Source: Thermoplasmata archaeon
Lineage (GTDB): Archaea > Thermoplasmatota > Thermoplasmata > SG8-5
NCBI GenBank assembly: GCA_030655715.1
Contig: JAUSPR010000170.1
Span: forward strand, 1 to 5,808
Length of the DNA: 5,808 nucleotides
Direction of reading: 5' to 3'
Part shown: positions 1 to 5,574 of the stretch, piece after piece
How the letters are laid out: each line of letters begins with the position of its first letter
Numbering within the stretch: the first letter of the stretch is position 1
Position numbers and translations under genes: made by a program
The notes under the pieces: model-generated
Seen by the model: only the letters and a program-made list of their open reading frames with translations
What the model was told of the DNA's origin: nothing
Databases searched by the model: none

Positions 1-2
1 GC

Positions 3-611
3 CAGGAGGTGCTGGTGAACCTGCTCGCAGACATCAAGGAAAGATTACCCAAGTGGGTAAGAATCCAGCGCATTCAGAGGGACATACCAATCCAGCTTAT
101 CGAGGCCGGAAACATGAAAAGTCATATCAGGGAACTGGCCCAGTGGGAACTGGAAAGCCGGGGAACAAAATGCAGATGCATCAGATGCAGGGAGGCTGGC
201 CATAATTATCTTAAGGGCAGGGAGGCTGGAGAACCTTCACTGCTTACCGAAGCGTATTCCGCATCAGGTGGAAAAGAATATTTCGTTTCATTCGAGGACC
301 CGGAAATGGACATTCTGGTGGGTTTTGCCAGATTGCGAATCCCTTCAAAAACAGCTCACAGGCCCGAAATGGCAGGTTCGGCAGTCATCCGGGAACTGAG
401 AACAGTTAGCCAGCAATTGTCATTTTCCAAGAGGGACGATAATTCCTGGCAGCATCGGGGCCTGGGCGAGAAGCTCATTGGACGCTGTCTGGAACTTGCA
501 GCCGACAATGGCAAGGAACAGTTGTTAGTAACCAGCGGAGTGGGAGCCAGGGAGTATTACCGGCACCTGGGATGGGAAAGGGTCGGACCTTACATGGGCA
601 AGACGATTTGA
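3..611 (+). CDS. elp3: Elp3 C-terminal part (tRNA U34 carboxymethyl-modifying radical SAM/acetyltransferase), 5' end outside window
   Basis: The reading frame is open to the left edge, so only about the last 200 of the roughly 520-560 residues usual for archaeal Elp3 are visible. A GTG at 9 is in frame but is internal, because the sequence begins mid-domain. Elp3 acetylates/carboxymethylates wobble uridine-34 of tRNAs in the cytoplasm using radical SAM chemistry and acetyl-CoA. Counting the GTG as residue 1, visible landmarks are RIQRDIP at 19-25 (linker after the radical SAM barrel), the Cys-rich CRCIRCRE at 55-62, GGKEYFVSFEDP at 87-98, the acetyl-CoA-binding GNAT loop QHRGLGEKL at 148-156, and SGVGAREYY at 176-184 near the C-terminus. 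The radical SAM cluster itself lies upstream and cannot be checked. An oddity is a 13-bp in-frame direct repeat that produces two REAG motifs. Family identity is confident; integrity of the missing N-terminal part is unknown. Confidence 0.95.
   Translation, partial: QEVLVNLLADIKERLPKWVRIQRIQRDIPIQLIEAGNMKSHIRELAQWELESRGTKCRCIRCREAGHNYLKGREAGEPSLLTEAYSASGGKEYFVSFEDPEMDILVGFARLRIPSKTAHRPEMAGSAVIRELRTVSQQLSFSKRDDNSWQHRGLGEKLIGRCLELAADNGKEQLLVTSGVGAREYYRHLGWERVGPYMGKTI
187..229 (+). repeat. 13-bp in-frame direct repeat inside elp3
   Basis: GCAGGGAGGCTGG occurs at 187-199 and again at 217-229, exactly 30 bp (10 codons) apart, so both copies read the same frame and give REAG twice. It sits just after the conserved CRCIRCRE motif. 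It may reflect a small in-frame duplication that has since diverged, or chance. Confidence 0.6.
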
Positions 612-639
612 TGCTCAAGCAAACGTCTCGTCCAGGGGC

Positions 640-690
640 AAACTACCGGCCCCTAAAGTGGCTAACATTTGTTGCCGGGGCTGGAAGTTT
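640..690. repeat. Extended imperfect hairpin downstream of elp3
   Basis: AAACT-A-CCGGCCCC (640-653) can pair with GGGGCTGG-A-AGTTT (677-690), giving 13 pairs including one G-U and one A-A mismatch. The loop side folds further: GGC (660-662) and AAC (664-666) pair with GTT-GCC (671-676) around an ATTT tip with one bulged U. A competing smaller stem AGGGGC/GCCCCT (634-639 with 649-654) is also possible. It starts 28 nt after the elp3 stop. It ends in only three Ts, so it is not a classic T-tract terminator. It could be a structured RNA, an RNA 3'-end element, or part of an IS-derived repeat. Confidence 0.6.
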
Positions 691-700
691 ACCTGCATAG

Positions 701-769
701 GCCATGCACCTGATTTATCAAAGCCAAATGGCTTAGATTTCATATGCTGGCATATGCACGGTGCATGGC
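701..769. repeat. Cloverleaf-like inverted-repeat segment closed by a perfect 10-bp stem
   Basis: GCCATGCACC (701-710) is the exact reverse complement of GGTGCATGGC (760-769). Three smaller inverted repeats lie between the arms: TGAT-TT-ATCA (711-720), AAGCC-AAAT-GGCTT (721-734), and CATATGC-TG-GCATATG (741-756). The fold resembles a four-way junction. It is not a tRNA: the closing stem is too long and there is no T-loop GTTCRANYC, no anticodon arm geometry and no plausible CCA-adjacent discriminator. A MITE-like palindromic unit, a structured RNA or a protein-binding site are all possible. Confidence 0.6.
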
Positions 770-798
770 GGTCTTCCTTTCACTATATTCGTGTAAAT

Positions 799-838
799 GG
801 CCTCTCATCCCTGGCTTAAAGCCAGGGGGTTCTCGGCC
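799..838 (+). mobile_element. Solo right-end-like hairpin of an IS200/IS605 or IS1341 (TnpB) element
   Basis: CCCTGGCTT (809-817), a single A, and AAGCCAGGG (819-827) form a perfect 9-bp inverted repeat preceded by CTCAT and followed by GGTTCTCGGCC. The pattern CATCCC-stem-TAAAG-stem-GGGG-TTCTC is what I recall from the right ends of many archaeal and bacterial IS200/IS605 and IS1341-type elements, where it forms the subterminal hairpin and the 3' end of the TnpB guide RNA. GGCC at 799-802 and 835-838 can add an outer stem. No tnpA or tnpB reading frame is present in the window, so this is an orphan end, a non-autonomous derivative, or a solo guide-RNA scaffold. The short frame opening at 797 is a by-product of this sequence and is not called as a gene. 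Confidence 0.6.
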
Positions 839-854
839 TTTATCACTGAACTGA

Positions 855-897
855 AACGATTGCACGTTTGGGCCAAAAACCTTTTTAAATACCCCCC
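855..897 (+). promoter_or_regulatory. Promoter of the membrane regulator gene, leaderless
   Basis: A TATA box CTTTTTAAATA lies at 881-891 behind an A-rich BRE-like GCCAAAAA (872/873-879). The box centre is about 26 bp before the ATG at 912, so transcription should start at or next to the start codon, and no ribosome binding site is visible. Upstream, AACGATTGCA (855-864) and a six-C run after the box (892-897) are both repeated in the promoter of the next gene. Confidence 0.75.
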
Positions 898-911
898 ACA
901 TAGTAGACTAG

Positions 912-1736
912 ATGACAGGGAAGTCGCGATTTCTCATTCACAGTATTCTGATAATGCTGACGGTCGGTGCTGTCCTGGCATATGGATTCATCATCCCCGG
1001 TGCCGAGGAAACCGGGGCATTGGATGGCGGTGCTACCACCGGGTTGGTACCCCAGGAAGGAGTTCCAGTTGACCAGTATAACATTGACAGCGAAAACACT
1101 GTTCCTGCCGTAACCGGAGATGCCATACCCTGGCAATTCGCGCTCGGTGCATTTGCGCTTTTTTCTTCTGCGGCCATGGCAGTACTGTTTGCCAGATTGA
1201 ACAGCGACGATGTACTGGAAGGCATCCGTAAAGATATATACGAGCATATCGAGCAGAATCCGGGCGAGCACCTTGCCGGAATTACAAAGAGATTTGGCAT
1301 TTCTTCAAGCAGCATAAGGCATCATTTAGACGTGCTGGAATGGAGCGAGCTGATAGTGTCCCACAAGGCCGAAAAAATGCGCCATTACTACCCTAACAGA
1401 AACGGTTACCGCATGTACACGGACGGCCTAGGATACAAGGAAATAATGTCCATCATGAGAAACCAGACTGCAAGAGAGATGGTAAAAGTTCTGATGACCA
1501 ATGAGCGTGCCAACCAGAAAGAGATTGCCGGAATTCTGAGCCTGCATCCCTCAACAGTGAACTGGCATGCCAATCGGCTTATTTCAGTAAACATCATTTC
1601 CAAGACAAGAGAGGGTAAGGACATTCATTATCACATTAACAACAAACTTGACCTTGCCAGGGTTATTTCACTCATCGAGGGCGATGGTGTGTTCGTAGAG
1701 CCGACAGCGCCCATTGTGGAGGGTGCGTCAAGTTAG
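912..1736 (+). CDS. Membrane-anchored transcriptional regulator with two winged-helix domains (COG3398-like)
   Basis: The 274-residue protein has a hydrophobic segment at about 7-28, an acidic, Gly/Pro-rich stretch of about 45 residues, and a second hydrophobic segment at about 75-95. Two winged-helix DNA-binding units follow. The first (about 101-160) has a recognition-helix region SSSSIRHHLDVLEWSELI and a wing ending RHYYP. The second (about 187-246) has LHPSTVNWHANRLISVNII and the wing KTREGKDIHYHI. The inferred topology is N-terminus and DNA-binding part inside, loop outside; a cleaved signal peptide at TM1 is the alternative. Architecture matches archaeal predicted regulators with two HTH domains. 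The ligand and targets are unknown. The start is supported by TATA spacing (leaderless). The adjacent secreted propeller gene shares its promoter sequence, so that gene and its own promoter are the obvious target candidates. Confidence 0.85.
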   Translation: MTGKSRFLIHSILIMLTVGAVLAYGFIIPGAEETGALDGGATTGLVPQEGVPVDQYNIDSENTVPAVTGDAIPWQFALGAFALFSSAAMAVLFARLNSDDVLEGIRKDIYEHIEQNPGEHLAGITKRFGISSSSIRHHLDVLEWSELIVSHKAEKMRHYYPNRNGYRMYTDGLGYKEIMSIMRNQTAREMVKVLMTNERANQKEIAGILSLHPSTVNWHANRLISVNIISKTREGKDIHYHINNKLDLARVISLIEGDGVFVEPTAPIVEGASS

Positions 1737-1761
1737 TTATCAAGATCCAAAACATTTTGAC

Positions 1762-1792
1762 GATTCTGCCAACGATTGCATGATTATGCCAA
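1762..1792 (+). repeat. Direct repeat upstream of the propeller gene, operator candidate
   Basis: GATTCTGCCAA (1762-1772) and GATTATGCCAA (1782-1792) match at 10 of 11 positions and are 20 bp apart start to start, close to two helical turns. The second copy runs into the BRE/TATA region. The AACGATTGCA shared with the upstream promoter lies between and overlaps them. The position and spacing fit a dimeric regulator contacting one DNA face. Confidence 0.55.
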
Positions 1793-1811
1793 AAATACCT
1801 TTTATCCCCCC
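1771..1811 (+). promoter_or_regulatory. Promoter of the beta-propeller gene
   Basis: A BRE-like GCCAAAAA (1788-1795) precedes a TATA-like ACCTTTTATC (1797-1806), then six Cs (1806-1811). The start of transcription is expected near 1826-1829, giving a leader of about 7-10 nt before the ATG at 1836. The block from AACGATTGCA (1771-1780) to the C run aligns with 855-897 upstream of the regulator gene, with only small length differences. Confidence 0.7.
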
Positions 1812-1826
1812 GACCTAACATGTATT

Positions 1827-1832
1827 GGTGAT
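1827..1832 (+). promoter_or_regulatory. Ribosome binding site of the propeller gene
   Basis: GGTGAT matches the 3' end of archaeal 16S rRNA (ATCACC) and is followed three bases later by ATG 1836. An in-frame TGA at 1833-1835 rules out any earlier start, so this site fixes the start codon. Confidence 0.75.
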
Positions 1833-1835
1833 TGA

Positions 1836-3704
1836 ATGAAGTATGAAAGTATAAAAATGGCGTTGGCAGTGATTATGACTGCTGTACTGGCTTGCACGGG
1901 AACATATGTCGCAATGAGCGGCCAAACAGAGGATTTGGGCCACAATCTCATTGGAACCAGCTTTCCTGTCCTGAACCTTGGAAATTACATGGCGAACGAC
2001 CTTTTGGACGACGCAAGCCCCATCCTGGACACGGAACTTGCCGGGTTTGCCTCGTTCTCTGAGTTTAAGGAATTTCAGGAAAAATATGGGCATTATTATT
2101 CGAACCAGTACTATTACATGAACGATATGGTCGAAGGAGACAGTGCCGCTGCCCCGATGATGGCCGGTTCTGGTTCGTCAGAGTCTTATCAGACCACGAC
2201 CAATATACAGGTTGCTGGAGTGGACGAAGGCGACATGGTCAAAAATGATGGCCAGTACGCATATATTATTTCAGGCTCAGGAGAGTCAGTATTCATAGTT
2301 CTTGCTCATCCGGCAGATAATGCGCACATACTCGGTGAAATTACCTCTGCTGGAAGATTCATGGACATCTACATTCAGGGGGACAAATTGGTCATGCTCG
2401 AGCAGGTCTATTATTTCGAAGGAGGGTTCCAACGTGACAGCTATATACAGTCCCAGACTCCGTTCGTTAATGTGAAAGTTTTCGATATCGAGAACCAGTC
2501 AAGCCCGTCGCTAGTGAGGGAGGCCGCACTCGGTGGAAATTATCTCACATCCAGGCTCATAGACAATACCCTTTACTTGATAGGCAACCAGAATATGCAG
2601 TCCTGGGAAAATGAAAGCCAGCTTCCTGTTCCTCTTGAAGCGCTTTATCACCTGGAAACTGGAGAGGAGGCCTATGCCATAACGACTTTTCTTACACTTG
2701 ACCTTGATAAACCGGATAAACTGCCTTCAATCATGGGAATTGTGATGGCCAGTTCGAACTGCATCTATGTTTCGAATGGCAATATCTATATCACCCATCA
2801 GGACAGAAAACAATATGACAATTTCTTGAATGCTGCGAACAACGGTGATTCAGAAACGACAGTAATACACAGGATTCACATCAACGGCCAGGATTTGAAA
2901 TATCAGGCAAGGGGAGAGGTTCCGGGCAGGGTTCTCAACCGGTTTTCGATGGACGAGTTCAACGGCCATTTCAGAATAGCGACCACAATGGGTTGGACCT
3001 GGGGAACTGGCCAGCAGCAGTCAAGGAACATGGTCTATGTCCTGAACATGGCCATGGAAAAGACCGGCCAGATTGACAATATTGCGCCGGGAGAGCAGAT
3101 TTACTCTGCCAGGTTCCTGGGTGCCAGATGTTATCTTGTAACATTCAGGCAAGTTGATCCTTTTTACGTAATTGATGTGCATGACGCTCAAAATCCAAAG
3201 ATACTGGGAGAACTGAAGATTCCGGGTTACTCCAGTTACCTTCACCCGTATGACGAGAACCACATCATCGGACTGGGAAAGGATGGCTCACAGGTCAAGC
3301 TGGCACTGTTCAATGTCACGGATGTGAAAAATCCGACAGAACTGGATTCGATAACAGTGGGAACCGGTTATTCGGATTCACTCGCCCTCAATGACCCACA
3401 TGCCTTCATGTTCAGCAGGGAAAAGAACCTGCTGGTCATACCGGTCTACGGTTACGGTCAAAGCCGCTCCACCACCGGAGCCTATGTCTTTGAAATCACA
3501 CTGGAAAACGGCATTACCGAGAAAGGCCAGGTATATCACGATGAAGTCAATGAATCCGATGATTACTACGGCTATTACTATACATACAACCAGGTCAAAA
3601 GAAGCTTCATTATTGACAAGGTGCTGTACACGGTTTCGGGCCAGATGATGAAAGCCAATGGGATCGAGGGACTTGAGGAGCTTGCGGTAGTGTACCTTGA
3701 ATAA
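1836..3704 (+). CDS. Secreted beta-propeller domain protein (COG4880 / Beta_propel family)
   Basis: The 622-residue protein starts with an export signal (basic MKYESIK, hydrophobic 8-27), so it should act outside the membrane. Cys20 in AVLAC resembles a lipobox, so lipid anchoring is possible but unproven; there is no C-terminal membrane segment. After a low-complexity linker (about 85-120), the family hallmark NIQVAGVDEGDMVKNDG (123-139) opens the propeller. Further family-typical blocks are ARFLGARCYLVTFRQVDPFY (425-444), GELKIPGYSSYLHPYDENH (458-476) and RSFIIDKVLYTVSG (589-602). These proteins are described as distantly WD40-like; their biochemical role is not established and none is assigned here. 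Tyr-rich patches flank the domain (86-94 and 577-584). It follows the membrane regulator on the same strand after 99 nt, with its own near-identical promoter, suggesting co-regulation. Its stop abuts the stop of the convergent MEMO gene. Confidence 0.9.
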   Translation: MKYESIKMALAVIMTAVLACTGTYVAMSGQTEDLGHNLIGTSFPVLNLGNYMANDLLDDASPILDTELAGFASFSEFKEFQEKYGHYYSNQYYYMNDMVEGDSAAAPMMAGSGSSESYQTTTNIQVAGVDEGDMVKNDGQYAYIISGSGESVFIVLAHPADNAHILGEITSAGRFMDIYIQGDKLVMLEQVYYFEGGFQRDSYIQSQTPFVNVKVFDIENQSSPSLVREAALGGNYLTSRLIDNTLYLIGNQNMQSWENESQLPVPLEALYHLETGEEAYAITTFLTLDLDKPDKLPSIMGIVMASSNCIYVSNGNIYITHQDRKQYDNFLNAANNGDSETTVIHRIHINGQDLKYQARGEVPGRVLNRFSMDEFNGHFRIATTMGWTWGTGQQQSRNMVYVLNMAMEKTGQIDNIAPGEQIYSARFLGARCYLVTFRQVDPFYVIDVHDAQNPKILGELKIPGYSSYLHPYDENHIIGLGKDGSQVKLALFNVTDVKNPTELDSITVGTGYSDSLALNDPHAFMFSREKNLLVIPVYGYGQSRSTTGAYVFEITLENGITEKGQVYHDEVNESDDYYGYYYTYNQVKRSFIIDKVLYTVSGQMMKANGIEGLEELAVVYLE

Positions 3705-4520
3705 TCATCGCACAACAATGCTGGCATAACCAACAACTTCGGCCATCGGCTTCACGTCGCCGGAATTTGCATACTTGAGCAGTTCGGCCTCCGAGCCCTG
3801 TACTGCCTCGAGCATGGCTATCACCGGTCCGAAGCCGCACATCGTGATGCGATTCTTTCGGACTGTATCGTACAGGCCTTTGGTGTCCAAATCAAGGATA
3901 CGATCTATGGCCAGCATGTCTTTCTCCTTGGCTGCCTCGGGCGAAATGTAATGGCTGAAATCCGTGGAAGCGATTATTACTGCATCCCTGTCACCAATGG
4001 CATCCCTGACGGATTTGCCGACCTGGGTCGCACTTTTATGGTCTTGCATTAACATACTGACAGGTACAAACTTCCTGTCCCTGGCAAAGAATTGTATGAA
4101 TGGCAGCTGAACTTCTATGGAATGCTCATGCCTGTGTGCTAGCATACTGTCATCCACTATACCGGTTCGAATTTTTCTAGCCAGCTCCTTGTCATTCTGC
4201 ATTGTGCCGAGCGGCGTTTCAAAATCATGAGTTGTGATAGCCACGCCGCTGCCGAGACCATGATGATTAGGCCCCAGTATGACGAAAACGTCAGGAAAAC
4301 CATCCTCTGCCAGCGCGGCAAAGCCATGAGCGGCGATTGGTCCCGAGTACATGAAGCCAGCATGAGGCGAGACAATGCCCCGGATTCGGCGCTCGCCACT
4401 CTTGTTAAGCTCTGGAACTTTCCCAGGGCCAAGCTCGTGATTGAAGCAATCCTCAAGTTCTTTCAGAAGGGCTGCCTCAGTTCCGGAGTAGAACTGGCCT
4501 GCCACCGACGCGTATCTCAT
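3705..4520 (-). CDS. amrB: AmmeMemoRadiSam system protein B / MEMO family protein
   Basis: I take ATG 4520 as the start (271 residues, MRYASVAGQFYSG). A longer frame to 4622 would overlap the dehydrogenase gene by 79 bp, and its extra residues do not resemble the family N-terminus. MEMO proteins share the fold of class III extradiol dioxygenases (LigB). Conserved metal/active-site regions are visible: SPHAG with His53, LGPNHHG with His86-His87, HEHSIEVQLPF (131-141), STDFSH with Asp187 and His190, and CGFGP with Cys228, the counterpart of the conserved cysteine of human MEMO1. In archaea and bacteria the family is linked with AMMECR1-type and radical SAM proteins, neither of which is in this window; the reaction remains unclear. 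It lies 23 nt after the dehydrogenase, so it may be co-transcribed, but a TATA-like box at 4543-4552 suggests its own leaderless transcript. No ribosome binding site is visible. Confidence 0.93.
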   Translation of the reverse strand: MRYASVAGQFYSGTEAALLKELEDCFNHELGPGKVPELNKSGERRIRGIVSPHAGFMYSGPIAAHGFAALAEDGFPDVFVILGPNHHGLGSGVAITTHDFETPLGTMQNDKELARKIRTGIVDDSMLAHRHEHSIEVQLPFIQFFARDRKFVPVSMLMQDHKSATQVGKSVRDAIGDRDAVIIASTDFSHYISPEAAKEKDMLAIDRILDLDTKGLYDTVRKNRITMCGFGPVIAMLEAVQGSEAELLKYANSGDVKPMAEVVGYASIVVR

Positions 4521-4542
4521 GAGGAGTAAATGGCCTTGGGGA

Positions 4543-4552
4543 CTTATAATAG
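4543..4552 (-). promoter_or_regulatory. Candidate TATA box for the MEMO gene, inside the end of the dehydrogenase gene
   Basis: On the minus strand CTATTATAAG overlaps the last codons and stop of the dehydrogenase. Its centre is about 27 bp before ATG 4520, which predicts a transcript starting at or within two bases of the start codon. The bases also encode Leu-Leu-stop, so a chance match cannot be excluded. Confidence 0.45.
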
Positions 4553-5512
4553 TTTCTTGCTGAGTTTCTCGATCATGTCCACGGTCATCTTTTCCAGGCC
4601 ATATGTGGGCTTCCAGCCCCATTCCGCACGGGCGGCGGAATCATCAATCGTTCTTGGCCAGGAATCGGCAATTGCCTGGCGGAAGTCCGGTTCATAGGTT
4701 ACGGTGAACTCCGGAATGTGCTTCCTAATCTCGGCGGCAAGCTGGCCAGCCGAAAAGCTGAGCGCTCCAAGGTTGAAATCCGAATGATGAACCAGTTTGT
4801 TCACGTCCGCATTCATCAAATCGATTGTGGCGTTTATACAGTCGGGCATGTACATCATGGGCAGGACCGTATCCTCGCGTACGAAACAATTGTACTTCTT
4901 GTTCTTGATGGCCTCGTAGAAAATTTCAACTGCATAATCTGTGGTTCCGCCGCCTGGTAGGGTCTCGGAACTAATAATTCCTGGGTATCTCAGGCCCCTG
5001 ACATCGACCTGGAACCTTTTGAAATAATAATCAGCCAGCAATTCCCCCGCGACCTTGGTTAGACCATACATCGTGGTCGGTTTCAGGATGGTCTCCTGGG
5101 GTGTATTTTCCTTCGGTGTTGTAGGGCCGAATGCGGCTATTGAACTTGGGACCATTACCCGGGTCATCTCCTTCTCCCTGGCCAGTTCAAGGACATTGTA
5201 AAGGCCGTTCATGTTCACATTGTAAGCCAGTTGAGGATTTTTTTCACCATCACCGGAGAGAATGGCTGCCATGTGATAAATCGTATCGATATCATGGTCC
5301 TTGACTATTCTTTCCAAAGAACTCTTGTCCACAACATCACCGAACTCGAACGGGCCCGAATTCCCTAGCAAGTCACTGGGCTTGGTTTTCCTGCCCATGG
5401 CTACCACGTTTTCGTTTCCGTGCAGCTTCCTTAGCTCCATTGTCAATTCGGAGCCGATTTGGCCTACCGCGCCTGTTACCAATATATGCTTCATGTCGTC
5501 CGAACCGCTCAT
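4544..5512 (-). CDS. tdh: L-threonine 3-dehydrogenase, SDR (UDP-galactose-epimerase-like) type
   Basis: The 322-residue cytoplasmic enzyme should oxidise L-threonine with NAD+ to 2-amino-3-ketobutyrate, feeding glycine plus acetyl-CoA or aminoacetone formation. It has the Rossmann NAD-binding loop GAVGQIG (14-20), YHMAAILSG (79-87), catalytic-region PSSIAAFGP (122-130) with Ser123/Ser124, and the Tyr149-x-x-x-Lys153 pair in YGLTK. The blocks RYPGIIS (175-181), GGTTDYAVEIFYEA (188-201) and PMMYMPD (218-224) are characteristic of SDR-type threonine dehydrogenases such as that of Thermoplasma volcanium, and separate it from sugar-nucleotide epimerases. Length is as usual. GGGTGAT at 5516-5522 places the start at ATG 5512 rather than the internal ATG at 5494, which lacks a ribosome binding site. 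No 2-amino-3-ketobutyrate CoA ligase gene is nearby. The MEMO gene follows after 23 nt, possibly in one operon. Confidence 0.9.
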   Translation of the reverse strand: MSGSDDMKHILVTGAVGQIGSELTMELRKLHGNENVVAMGRKTKPSDLLGNSGPFEFGDVVDKSSLERIVKDHDIDTIYHMAAILSGDGEKNPQLAYNVNMNGLYNVLELAREKEMTRVMVPSSIAAFGPTTPKENTPQETILKPTTMYGLTKVAGELLADYYFKRFQVDVRGLRYPGIISSETLPGGGTTDYAVEIFYEAIKNKKYNCFVREDTVLPMMYMPDCINATIDLMNADVNKLVHHSDFNLGALSFSAGQLAAEIRKHIPEFTVTYEPDFRQAIADSWPRTIDDSAARAEWGWKPTYGLEKMTVDMIEKLSKKLL

Positions 5513-5515
5513 ATT

Positions 5516-5522
5516 ATCACCC
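5516..5522 (-). promoter_or_regulatory. Ribosome binding site of the threonine dehydrogenase gene
   Basis: GGGTGAT on the minus strand contains GGTGAT, complementary to the archaeal 16S 3' end, three bases before ATG 5512. It decides between the starts at 5512 and 5494. Confidence 0.75.
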
Positions 5523-5545
5523 TGAAATCAGATGTCTGGCAATCG

Positions 5546-5573
5546 CTATAAATGACATGGAGATAAAGCTTTT
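5546..5573 (-). promoter_or_regulatory. Candidate promoter region of the threonine dehydrogenase gene
   Basis: Two TATA-like boxes are readable on the minus strand. AAAGCTTTATCT (5573-5562) sits behind GCCAAACAAAA, resembling the BRE-TATA arrangement of the two plus-strand promoters, and would give a leader of roughly 30 nt. ATTTATAG (5553-5546) would start transcription near 5525 and give a leader of about 13 nt that still includes the ribosome binding site. Sequence alone does not decide between them. Confidence 0.5.
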
Positions 5574-5574
5574 G

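Noticed and set aside
640..690. Intrinsic terminator of elp3
   Set aside because: The hairpin is followed by only three Ts and then mixed sequence; archaeal termination generally depends on T runs rather than hairpins.
701..769. tRNA-like cloverleaf
   Set aside because: The closing stem has 10 pairs, and no T-loop consensus, D-loop GG or plausible anticodon arm is present.
612..840. CRISPR array
   Set aside because: The repeats here are inverted and different from one another; there is no set of equal direct repeats with regular spacers.
797..1072. 91-codon plus-strand frame beginning MASHPWLKARGFSAF
   Set aside because: Its start is the translated IS-like right-end hairpin, it runs through the leaderless promoter and out of frame into the regulator gene, and its later part has no protein-like pattern.
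885..1315. Two minus-strand frames opposite the start of the regulator gene
   Set aside because: They lie antisense to a well-supported gene, show no recognisable domain and have no promoter or ribosome binding site.
4521..4622. 34-residue N-terminal extension of the MEMO protein
   Set aside because: It overlaps tdh by 79 bp, lacks family similarity, and the MRYASVAGQFY start at 4520 fits the family N-terminus.
5494..5512. Internal ATG (MKHILVTG) as the start of threonine dehydrogenase
   Set aside because: It would fit the family N-terminus, but only the ATG at 5512 has a GGTGAT ribosome binding site at correct spacing.
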